From the NCBI RefSeq assembly GCF_030272615.1, contig NC_081410.1:253565533-253629532 (forward strand): 64,000 bases of DNA, read 5' to 3'. This DNA comes from Cryptomeria japonica. Its lineage: Eukaryota; Streptophyta; Pinopsida; Cupressales; Cupressaceae. The position numbers and the translations under genes were made by a program. The notes below the pieces were generated by a model, which did not search any database, was not told the origin of the DNA, and saw only the letters and a program-made list of their open reading frames with translations. Below, in pieces: positions 1 to 9,559 of this stretch (positions are counted from its first letter, which is position 1; each line of letters opens with the position of its first letter).

Positions 1-148
1 ACTAATGATTTGTCAAGAATGATGTGGGTCACATTCTTTAAGGATAAAATAAAAGAATTTAGTAAGTTCAAGGCATTCAGGGCCTTAGTTGAAAAGGAGA
101 GTGGTAAGAAGACAAAATGTCTAAGGACTGATCAAGGTGGCTTGATAG
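1..148 (+). pseudogene. Ty1/copia integrase core fragment
   Basis: Frame 1 reads about 49 codons of a copia integrase catalytic core: an SRMMWVTF block, then FKAFRALVEKE, then LRTDQGG, which carries the second catalytic Asp of the DDE triad. It lacks the first Asp, the catalytic Glu and all flanking domains, and homology stops right after DQGG. It is close to the integrase of element 5 at 55090-55656 on the other strand (SRMMWVTFLKDK, LRTDQGGEF). The window edge cuts its 5' side. It is a relic with no stand-alone function. Confidence 0.85.
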
Positions 149-300
149 GGTGATGAGTTCTGCACAAGGTCTTCTGGTTAGCTTCATTGATCCAAGCATC
201 TCACTATCCACCCCATGAGATGACCTAAAACAAAGAGGAAAATGATTTGGTTAGAGCTCTAGGTTATTCCTTTCACTCTTGCATACATAAAGCTACTCCT
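149..300. other. Unassigned stretch at a truncated LTR junction
   Basis: This stretch matches neither the integrase fragment before it nor the LTR after it. It replaces the first 44 bp of the element 1 5' LTR, which are present in the 3' LTR at 6707-6750. No ORF or terminal repeat is visible. A deletion or recombination junction is the simplest reading. Confidence 0.4.
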
Positions 301-1523
301 ACTTTCTTGATGATGGACACACACTTTCTTGATGTATGAGTTATGCTCAACCAGTAATTGTTCCAACCAGTATTGTGTATTATTGAATGTATAGTCTTTA
401 GACTATCGCTATTTTGCAGAAGATGTTTACCAATCATAGATTGACTGAAGAACTCAAGCGGTATGGAGACCCCAAGCGGTTCAAGGATCACAAGAGGTAC
501 AAGGACCCAAGAAGTAGTTAACTTTTGATTGGAACACTACGATCTACCAGTCTTCATTTTTGACAACTGGTAGTTGGTATATTGTATTAACCAGTATTAC
601 TCTATGATGAGTTACCAACTGGTATTATTCTGTGATGAGTTACCAACTGGTATTACTATAATGTGTGATGAGTTGTCATCCATCGACACTTTGGCAGTGT
701 GTTTGTGCCATGTTACCAAATGTGTCTAGATGCACTGAACCTAGGAACTTGTAGTCTAATTCTATTGAACTGACATGAAATCAGTTTCCTTTATAAGGAC
801 ATCATGTCTAGGATTTGCATGTGAGATGTGTGATATGTGTAAGAGATAGAGTATGAGACATTGTGTGATCATTGAAGAGAAGATTAGGTCTGTGTGAAGA
901 AACAAAGTGTGGAGATATTGAAGACTGAAGTAATGCTAAAATGCATTAACAATGAGTTGACAAGGATCTAATTAAGAATACTATGCTATTGTCTAGATCA
1001 TTCACTTGTTGATTACTAATATCTTCGACAAGTCTGAAACCTTTAACCAAGTAGACCCAACAAAGCCTTTGTAAATCCTTTAACAAGGTAGTTCACAATT
1101 GTGGATCTGAAATCCTTTCACAAGGTAGTCTTTAACAGGACTTATAGAAATCCTTTAACAAGGTAGTCTTTAACAGGACTTATCTCCTAACAGAGATCTA
1201 GATTCCTAACAGGATCTATTCTGGTGAAGAACATTGTATGACCTTAACCGGTCTGACCTTAACCGGTCTGGTTTCTATTCTGTAGATAGTTACTTTTGAG
1301 TTTCTGCTCACCGTGGTTTTTCCCACTTGGGTTTCCATGTCAAATATCTTGTGTTATGGTGATTGTTCTCTTGTGGGTGAATGCTTTGTTTGCTATTTGG
1401 TTTACATTTATCTTAACCGGTTTATTAGTGAATTTGTTGCACCGGTTATTTGCTAAACTGTTTAAGAGTTTGTTTACAGTAATTTTTGGTATACTAATTC
1501 ACCCCCCTTCTTAGTATTCATCA
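301..1523 (+). repeat. 5' LTR of element 1, truncated at its 5' edge
   Basis: It aligns with 6751-7963 and ends in ATTCATCA directly before the primer site. Near the end it has the C-rich box ATTCACCCCCC. At 1309-1339 is the GTGG-TTTTTCCC-TTGGG-TTTCC module found in other copia LTRs here. A 37-bp unit is tandemly repeated at about 1111-1184. A short inverted repeat, ATAGTC-TTTA-GACTAT, lies at 391-406. Confidence 0.85.
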
Positions 1524-1525
1524 AT

Positions 1526-1537
1526 TGGTATCAGAGC
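1526..1537 (+). other. Primer-binding site, initiator tRNA-Met
   Basis: TGGTATCAGAGC lies two bases after the LTR. It is the standard plant copia minus-strand primer site, complementary to the 3' end of initiator tRNA-Met. Confidence 0.9.
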
Positions 1538-1573
1538 CAACCTTTCTATAAGTCTAACCTCTTGGAAGGAGAT

Positions 1574-2839
1574 ATGGGGGAATATAGTGTGAGGGAACTT
1601 ACTCATCGTCTTAGTTAGACTGAGAGAGCCTATGATGAACTCAAAGTCAAGTATAAAGCCTTTTTGGCCAAAATAAGAGAGCATGCTAAGAAACTAATGG
1701 AACTCACTGAAAATAGCTCTTCAGATGAAGCAAACATGGATGCCCTAGTTGAAGAAGTTGAAAAACTAAATGAATCTAAAGCCAACCTGAGAAGAGAGTT
1801 GGAAGGACTGACTATAAGAATGAGTCAAGAGCTTGAGAATAGGAGGAAATCTGAAGATCTGGTAAAACACAAAGATCATGAGATCTCCAAGCTGAAGCAA
1901 GAAATTAGCACCCTTACTGCTCATTTTCAAGAGAGTAAAGTGGAAAAAGAAGAAATGCAAGGTGAACTAAACATGGCTATTTCTAAGAATGCAACCTTGA
2001 TGAAATCTAATGCTATTTCAAAGGAACTTATTGAGTCAAATGAAATACTTGCCAAACTCAATCGGAGTACTACTAAGCTAGACCAAAATCTCGAATCGGC
2101 AAAACTAGTAAAGAATACCACTGGTATTGGTTTCTCTAGATATGAGGAAGGTGAGACCTCTAGAACAAAAGCTGAAGCATCAAAGAAGCAACCGACATCT
2201 AAAGGAAAAGGTAAGAAAAAATTTAAACCTGTTTGCTTTAATTATCTCAAAGAAGGACATTCTGCTAATGTGTGTAGAAGCAAGGCCTACAACAATTTTC
2301 CTTATTTTCTAAACAATAAGCCTAGATCCAATAGATTCAATGGAAACTGTTATGCATGCAACAAGTTTGGGCATAGAGCATTTGAATGTAGGTTTGTTTT
2401 GCACAAGACTGGGAGATATCCTCCAAGGACTAAAGGAGTTATTCTGAAACACTCTGTAAACTAGAATTCCAACTGGTACAATACCTATGACCATCGGTCA
2501 GTTGGTTATCAAGTGGCAACTAGTTGGAGAGCAACCTATTTGATCTGTCATGGTAGCAGTCACACTATTGCAACATGCAGAAGAAAGAATGGTAGTATGA
2601 ATAATGGACCATGGAGAACACCTGGAATGGTATGTTATTATTGCAACAAACTAGGACACACTGCCAGAACTTGCAAACTGAGAAAGAATCAATTGGGTGA
2701 TATACTGATCACTCCAAAAGGGAAGATTGATGCTAAAATAGTGGAAATGAATAAAACTTGGAAAAAGAAATCAGAGGAAGGATCACAGGATGAACCTGTT
2801 TCTGCACCTAGTGTGGAAGTCTCTGAACCGGCAAACTGA
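1574..2839 (+). pseudogene. ORF1 of element 1: coiled-coil protein with four zinc knuckles
   Basis: A single frame of 422 codons starts at ATG 1574 (MGEYSVREL) and is broken by only two stops, TAG at 1616 and another near 2462. The first 170 or so residues are heptad-rich coiled coil (Lys, Glu, Leu). Then comes a TGIGF motif, a Lys-rich linker and four CCHC-type knuckles near 2234, 2348, 2540 and 2633. Knuckle 1 has lost its second Cys to Tyr (CFNYLKEGH), knuckle 3 is degenerate, and knuckles 2 and 4 are intact (CYACNKFGH, CYYCNKLGH). The fold order matches the C-terminal part of copia Gag proteins, so an RNA-binding, particle-forming role is inferred. The usual N-terminal UBN2 Gag domain is missing. 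Confidence 0.75.
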
Positions 2840-3276
2840 GCTTAGAAAAGATTATGGGGAACATATTTGTGAAATATTTCAAAACCCTAGTTTATATCGG
2901 TTAAGACTTTAACTGGTATTTGTTACCTGTCAATCGGCAGAAGACCTGAAGTGGTAAAAGGAAAAATTAGGGTTTGAACCCTAGTGGTGATGCATTTATT
3001 GTTGTCGGTAAGAGTTGTTTAAAAGGGATTTTCATCATTATTATCAATTATCAGTTTTTGAGAGAAGATATTTCAAGAGTAGAGAGACAAAGAGCGATTC
3101 ATCTAGCGATTCAAAGTGAATTAAAAAATATTATAGAGGAATCCAACAATATTTTGCAAATCTATCAATGAATAACACTAAGTGGTGATCTAGCAACCAA
3201 AGTGGTGTATTGTGGGCGACATTGGCAAACCCTAAATTTCAGATTGTAAAGGTATTTCTTGAATTTCTTTCTTATC
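2840..3276 (+). other. Inter-ORF spacer of element 1
   Basis: About 440 bases between ORF1 and the ATG of ORF2 without convincing coding sequence; the small open frame at 2974-3171 has no counterpart I could identify in element 2. Element 2 has a comparable gap (about 12600-12960). It reads like a leader and may hold a second transcription start or re-initiation signal, but no TATA box can be assigned with confidence. Confidence 0.45.
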
Positions 3277-6200
3277 ATGGCTTCTGCATCGTACTCTAGT
3301 TCTAGTGCACCTATAGATTCAATTGAATTTCTTCAAAAGAAAATAAAATACAATGCCCTATCCCAAATACCCACCAGAGTTATTGTTGAGGGAGATATTT
3401 CAGGGTATATTGACTATAAATTGGAAGACCTAGGATCCCTAGTGATTCATTCCCAGCTAATTCTATTCTATGGGGATGACAAGAAGATCAAACTTGAGAT
3501 AATGTCCTTGAGAAGATGAAACTACACAATGCGGTATATTTTCTAGAAGAGTTCATAAAAGATCATATTCGCATCATTCTTAGAAGAGTGCATGGTGATA
3601 AGATGTATCTCGAGCAGACGCATGACATTACACCAAAAGTAATTTATGTCGTCACCAGTTTCTGCAATATTGGAGAGGTACCAACTCTATGAAAGGTCGC
3701 CAAAACTGAAATGACAAAGCTCACTGGTTCTGTGAGTGACCAATAGGCGATGACTATCAACACCATCTTTGATGATTTGGTGAAATATGCTTGCATGGTG
3801 ATTGGTTACCGGATATTTTATGCTAGTAGAATGAATTTTGTCCCTGTTATTGTAGTGAATGTTGCTTACAGAATGATCAAGGAAGACACTATATTTGACC
3901 TATGTACCTGTCTACAAAAGCAATTGCTGTTGAATCTGAAGTCCATCAAACAGGACAATTCTCTGAGATTCAAGTTTGGACAACTTCTGGTCAGTTTATT
4001 CTTCTACTTTCAAGGTTATTTCCCTGGAGTAGGTGATGTTCAATGGTCTGCTGACCTACCAGTTTCCAGACAAATTAAGGAGAGCCTACAAGTAGTAGGA
4101 ATTGGATATCCTGAGGTTCTTAACAAGTATTTTGATGAATTAAAGTGGAAGATGAGCCAAAGAATGAGGATATCTGATGATATTGTGAAGAAGTATGAAG
4201 ATGACATCTGCTTCACAATAAGGATAGATGACTGCATAATGGAAGTAGTGGAGCCAAGAAAGGAAGTAGTTGGCCCTATAGGGTATGAAGTGATGTATGA
4301 CATGTTGATCAAGTATGCCTCTACGCTACTTGCCTCACCACTAGAAGCAAAGAAAAAGAGAACCAGTACCTACTTGGAGAGGGTAACACTAGTTGAAGAA
4401 CCAAAACAAGAAAAGGATAAAGCAGTACCATCGGTATCTGACCAGTTACCTCCGCCAGTCCAAAAGTGACCAAGTGGTCATCAGCTAAGAAGAAACCTAA
4501 GGTTATTCCAGCAAAGTTATTTGAGAGGAAGTGGAAAATCAAAACCCACTCACCGGAGTTAGAGGAAACTGAACCAGAAATTCAAACAAAGAAGACAAGG
4601 CAATCAAGAAAGAAGGCAAAGTCTACTGGTAATGTTCCTGCAACTTCAACACTAGTAAATATAGATATTTCCTCTTATAAGCCAATGACACATTTTCAGA
4701 GGACTTTAAAGAATATTAAGAGGAAAGTGCTTGATGATTTAAAGGAATATTTTGATGATTTTATTGATAGCGAGAAAGAAGAAGTAGAACAGGAAGTCAT
4801 CAAATATTTATGTGTTAATGATTGGTCGCCATCTGAGAGTAGATCAGTTACAATAGATTCTTTGTATAATTCTTTAGATAAAAAATGATGCATTACCATT
4901 GAAAGAGAATAGGAAATTAGGGAGAAAGTTTTTGCACAATAATTTTCTGATGCCTCAAATTCTAAACTATTTGAAATAATGGATAAGAACAAAGGCATCT
5001 TCTTCATGAGAAGGAGAAGACTCGGGCTACTAGAAGGAAAAGCTTCTAAAGTGGAAAAGGACACACATCTACATATAAGTTGCAGTTAGAATACACCAAG
5101 TATCTGAAGCCAATAAGAAGGCTGAACAAGAACCTGACCTATCCTCAGGCAAACCAGATGAGGCATTTAACAGTGAAGGAGAAAGAGTGATAGAGAAAAT
5201 TGACACTATTGATGTTGATGCCTTAGATAATGAGGATGTCATTCCTAATAAGGAACAAGCTAAGAAAGAGAAACGAGACAAAGAACAAATGGAGAAAGAG
5301 AAAGAAGAAAAAGCAAGGCAAGAAGAAAACAAGAGAAAAGAAGAAGAGAAGAGGAAAGAAGAAGAGAAGAAGAAAGAAGAAGAGAAGAGGAAGGAAGAAG
5401 AAAGGAAGAAGGAGGAAGAGAATAAAGAGAAGGAAGAGAACAAGAAGAAGGAAGAAATGGAGAAGAAAAAACAAGAAGAGGAGCAAAAGAAGAAAGAAAA
5501 GGAAAAGAAAAGAACAGAAGAGGAGAAGGAAGTAGAAAAGAACAAACAAGCGGAGATCAAGACAAAAGGAGGGTAGACTCCTAAGGCAATTGGTGATCAA
5601 ACCAAATAGGTTGATACCACTAGCCCTATTGATCTTTAATCAGAAGATGAGTCTGAGCTGCTCCAAAGAATCAAACTTGCACGAGAGACTGGAAGCATTG
5701 TGGAGGAAGAAAGAATAGGATGTCATACAAACTGTGGTTGACACCCTTACCAGTCTAATTCCCAATACCAACCTCCCCAGTACTGATTCCTCTATCCAAG
5801 ATTAAACTTCTTTGTACCATAGTGGAGGACCAGGTACAATGCTTGGAAGATGTTGTTGAAGCCACTGCAAAGAAGAACCATGGAAAGGCACTCAACACTG
5901 CCTTAGTTAAGAAAATGAATGAGCTCCGGACACAACTAGTGAAACATCAGAAGGATATCAGTGTTGCTATGGATGAGGGAAAATTACTTTTGAGTAAAAT
6001 CTGCCAACCCCATCTATTTTGTGATGATGTGCTTAAACAAAAAGATAAACTCCAATTGGAGTTCCAAGCATATATCAGCACCTTCAAGATGCCCTATGAT
6101 CTCTTCACTACATATGGGCAAACAGTTCATCACGTTCAGCATCAGACTGCCAAGATGGTATCAGAGATCAGCAACTGGACTAAAGATTTGTAGGAACTTC

Positions 6201-6466
6201 AACTACTCCTATTTCCAAGACTGTAGATTCTTCATAAATGTTTTCTCAACCTAGAAGCTATCACGGTAACTCAAGAGATGAGTACCATTGATGCAATGGA
6301 AGAACTGGCATTCCAGATGAAGACTGAAAGTGAGGTTGCTACATCATTACTTGAGTCATGGACATTGGCCATGAAAACTTTTATCAAGAATTTAAATCTA
6401 TTTTTGTTAAATTTCATTCCTTATTGTCATGAACATTTACTCTATTTTTACTATATAAGGAAATAG
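3277..6466 (+). pseudogene. ORF2 of element 1: conserved long protein of unknown function
   Basis: A decayed reading frame of roughly 1,000 codons starts at ATG 3277 (MASASYSSSS) and is broken by stops and frameshifts near 3500, 3690, 3746, 4467 and 4889-5186. Segments in order: an N-terminal globular domain (to about 4330) with RVIVEGDISGYIDY, an RVHGD motif, KLTGSVSDQ, YRIFYASRMN and FKFGQLLVSL; a basic KKRK-type linker; a Lys/Glu-rich helix (5230-5573); and a C-terminal coiled coil (5822-6466). The ORF2 of element 2 shares RVHGE, ITKEAIQAFTSF and the stretch IVEKYSTNICF against IVKKYEDDICF here. It is not a recognisable protease, integrase, RT or RNase H. Some plant retroelements carry extra ORFs of the 'plant transposon protein' kind; I could not test that match. 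Confidence 0.65.
5230..5573 (+). repeat. Purine-only-like tract encoding a Lys/Glu helix
   Basis: Nearly uninterrupted AAG/GAA/GAG runs with local units such as GAAGAAGAGAAGAGGAAA. In the ORF2 frame this gives alternating blocks like KRKEEEK and KKKEEEK for about 100 residues, predicted to form a single charged helix or coiled coil. Elements 2 and 3 do not have this expansion, so it grew by local slippage in element 1 or its ancestor. Confidence 0.8.
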
Positions 6467-6706
6467 GGGTTACCTTGTATTACTTTGTCATTGTTGGCAA
6501 AGGGGGAGTAGTGTACATTAAAAATTTTGGTGAATGTTACCATTTCATGTACTTTCATTTTGGGGAGTAGTGTACATTGTAATTTTTGCAAAAAGGGATA
6601 GTGTATATGCTTAGGGGGAGTAATTTTGATTATGGCATTTTTGTTGTAAAAACACTTAGATGTCAAAATTTTCCTAAGTGTTGCCATCAATGCCAAAGAG
6701 GGAGAT
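6467..6706 (+). other. 3' non-coding tail of element 1 with several purine tracts
   Basis: There is no ORF. Purine tracts occur at about 6494 (GGCAAAGGGGGAGTAG), 6560 (TTGGGGAGTAG), 6612 (TTAGGGGGAGTAA), and at the LTR border 6693-6706 (CAAAGAGGGAGAT). The last is the true polypurine tract for plus-strand priming; the others are look-alikes upstream. Confidence 0.75.
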
Positions 6707-7963
6707 TGTTGGCATTTTGATGATGTTTTGATTGTCATTGATGAACACACACTTTCTTGATGATGGACACACACTTTCTTGATGTATGAGTTATGCTCAA
6801 TCAGTAATTGTTCCAATCAGTATTGTGTATTATTGAATGTATAGTCTTTAGACTATCGATATTTTGCAGAAGATGTTTACCGATCACAGATTGACTGAAG
6901 AACTCAAGCTGTATGGAGACCCCAAGTGGTTCGAGGATCACAAGCGGTACGAAGGACCCAAGTGGTAGTTAACTTTTGATTGGAACAGTACGATCTACCA
7001 GTCTTCATTTTTGACAACCGGTAATTTGTATATTGTATTAACCGGTATTACTCTGTGATGAATTACCAACTGATATTACTCTATGATGAGTTACCAACTG
7101 GTATTACTATAATGTTTGATGAGTTATCATCCACCGACACTTTGACAGTGTGTTTGTGTCATGTTACCAAATGTGTCTAGATGCATTGAACCTAGGATCT
7201 TGTAGTCTAATTATATTGGACCGACATGAAATCAGTTTCCTTTATAAGGACATCATGTCTAGGGTTTGCATGTGAGATGTGTGATATGTGTAAGAGATAG
7301 AGTATGAGACATTGTGTGATCATTGAAGAGAAGATTAGGTCTGTGTGAAGAAATAGAGTGTGGAGATATTGAAGACTGAAGTAATTCTAAAATGCATTAA
7401 CAATGAGCTGACAAGGATCTAATTAAGCATACTATGCTAATGTCTAGATCATTCACTTGTTGATTACTAATATCTTTGACAAGTCTGAAACCCTTAACTG
7501 GGTAGGCCCAACAAAGCCTTTGTAAATCCTCTAACAAGGTGGTTCACAATTGTGGAGCTGAAATCCTTTCACAAGGTAGTCTTTAATAGGACTTATAGAG
7601 GTCCTTTAACAAGGTAGTCTTTAATAGGACTTATCTCCTAACAGAGATCTAGATTGCTAACAAGATCTGTTTTGGTGAAGAACATTGTATGACCTTAATT
7701 GGTTTGGTTTCTATTATGCAGATAGTTACTTGTGAGTTTCTGCTCACCATGGTTTTTCCCATTTGGGTTTCCACATCAAATATCTTGTGTTATGGTGATT
7801 GTTCTCTTGTGGGTGAATCCTTTGTTTTCTATTTGGTTTGCATTTATCTTAACTAGTATATTAGTGAATCTGTTGCTCCGGTTATTTGCTAAACTATTTA
7901 AGAGTTTGTTTACAGTAATTTTTGGTATACTAATTCACCCCCCCCGCCTCTTAGTATTCATCA
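6707..7963 (+). repeat. 3' LTR of element 1
   Basis: It starts TGTTGGCATTTTGATG and ends ATTCATCA, 1257 bp. It is the complete version of the truncated 5' LTR and the same family as the solo LTR at 49855-51037. The conserved TTTTTCCC-TTTGGG-TTTCC module lies near 7749-7775 and the C-tract at about 7937-7948. The hydrophobic frame across it is judged incidental. Confidence 0.85.
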
Positions 7964-8232
7964 TAAGACCAATTCAAAAAAGATACCATGAGATGTCAAT
8001 GAGAACCATTGTTTTATCTAACTTGTTTGTTTCATGTGCAAATAGAGGTTTTGATTTTAGAAGTATCATGTATGTGGGTTAAAATGGGCTCCCGAAGCAT
8101 TTGAGATCAGCATACAAGTCATTATTCACAAGGTGACACTAATCAGCTGCTAGATATCAGGTACAATCACATTCACAATCCCATATATAGTAACTCAATG
8201 ATAGTATAAAATTACCATCTAGTGGTAGTATA
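7964..8232. other. Spacer between elements 1 and 2
   Basis: 270 bases of AT-rich DNA with no ORF, LTR ends or repeats that I recognise. It probably belongs to the older sequence into which element 2 inserted; its last five bases, GTATA, form one side of the element 2 target duplication. Confidence 0.5.
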
Positions 8233-9150
8233 TTTTGGAAACCAATAACACTAAGTGGGGGGCTGAATCAGTGTTGTACCAGAATAATAGATTTTAGCCT
8301 TAACAAAACATTCATACACCAACCGATATATCGATATAAAAAGAATTGAAAGAAGTAAAGCAACCAATAAGCCAAACACATAAATGAGAACCATACCACA
8401 TAGATTTATACGTGGAAAACATCAATGAGGAAATACCACGGTGGGATTTGTGACCCACAATATCAATCCACTAGCCATATAATGAGATATTACAATATAT
8501 GATGAGCCCGCACTTGTAGGAAGGCTTACAACCTATAGCACACTGCTCAATCAAAATAGGAGCCTCACTGACTACATAAAATTCTAGACAACAATCCGAA
8601 GAAGTGTGAACTACTAAGATAACATCTTCTATGCCAGAATACAGTTCTTGTTTAAGCTATGTCTGTTCTGGTTAGAAACCCTAAACCCCTTTATCAGAAT
8701 AACCCTTACAATAAATTCCTCACATACATAATCTCTCTGATATATTTTGCATTACATTACATTTACATATCCATCACCATGTCTCTATCCTTATCACAAA
8801 ATGATCTAATCAAACAGCCCTATATACCCTATATAAATTTATGCCTTATGTCAGCTTACAAAGATATATATAATATCAAATTACATGTTGGCCAAATAAC
8901 ATAAATGAATAAACATTAAAACAAGTTGTCGATGTCAGATCCAAGATATGTCAGCCTTCAATACTGATAACCTTTTCTAGACCATGTCAGCCTACATTGT
9001 CAGTGACGAAAGAAATCCTTTTGACCTGCCGATGCCGGTATAGAATCTATGAAGTGCTTGCTGGTACACCATATGAAGCTGAAACACAAAATCATGTTGC
9101 CATCAATGAAAAAATAGTGAAACCAACCAATACATTATCAATTGCAAACA
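8233..9150 (-). repeat. 3' LTR of element 2
   Basis: 918 bp matching 14163-15490 once the LINE insert there is removed. Its sense-strand end is decayed (TTTCCAAAA where TTTCCAACA is expected). It contains the CGTGGAAAAC...ACCACGGTGGG module at about 8411-8445 and the G-tract near 8257. Confidence 0.85.
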
Positions 9151-9400
9151 ATTTCCCCCTTTGGCATTGATGGCAACACTCTTGTGAAAAATGGTCATGG
9201 TTTCATCTATTGGTTTCATCCTGCCTTGCTCCCCTTGAGATGAATATGCAAAATACTCCATGTCTCCAAAAACTCCAAAATTCTATAAATCCCCCTAATG
9301 TATGCAACTTTTTATTCTTTTTCACATCTATACTACTCCCCCTTTGACATCAATGCCCAAAAAAATGTAAAAAGAATGTCAAAGAATAAGAACTATACAA
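9151..9400 (-). other. Polypurine tract and upstream look-alikes of element 2
   Basis: On the minus strand CCAAAGGGGGAAAT (about 9151-9165) directly precedes the LTR start TGTTTGC. Further tracts appear on the plus strand as CTCCCCTTGAG (about 9230), AATCCCCCTAATG (about 9290) and CTCCCCCTTTGACATC (about 9335). Confidence 0.75.
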
Positions 9401-9559
9401 TGAATACCTCCAAAAATGTCTTACCGGAGCTTGACCAATTTTAAAATTTTTGGATAAGCTTTTTCTAGTAACTCCACATAAGTATCCCATCCAGTTTTGA
9501 ATGTGCTGGAAATAGATACAAGTCCACTCAATAAATATGTAAAAGATTATTTCTCATTT

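Larger units (their letters stand above)
301..7963 (+). mobile_element. Element 1: non-autonomous copia-type LTR retrotransposon
   Basis: Two long direct repeats (301-1523 and 6707-7963) flank about 5.2 kb of internal DNA. The 5' LTR is followed by AT and a tRNA-iMet primer-binding site. The 3' LTR is preceded by the purine tract CAAAGAGGGAGAT. The inside encodes a coiled-coil/zinc-knuckle ORF1 and a long ORF2. No protease, integrase, RT or RNase H signature is seen in any frame, so movement must have depended on enzymes in trans. About 12 differences in the first 240 aligned LTR bases indicate moderate age. No target-site duplication can be read because the 5' LTR has lost its first 44 bp. 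Confidence 0.85.

Noticed and set aside
1296-1514. Hydrophobic ORF in the element 1 LTR, also at 7732-8082
   Set aside because: It lies in both LTRs and is kept only because the LTRs are copies of each other; it overlaps LTR control sequences and runs into flanking DNA in the 3' copy.
5069-5560. Ser/Phe- and Leu-rich antisense ORFs
   Set aside because: They are the complement of the purine-rich Lys/Glu tract and have no independent support.
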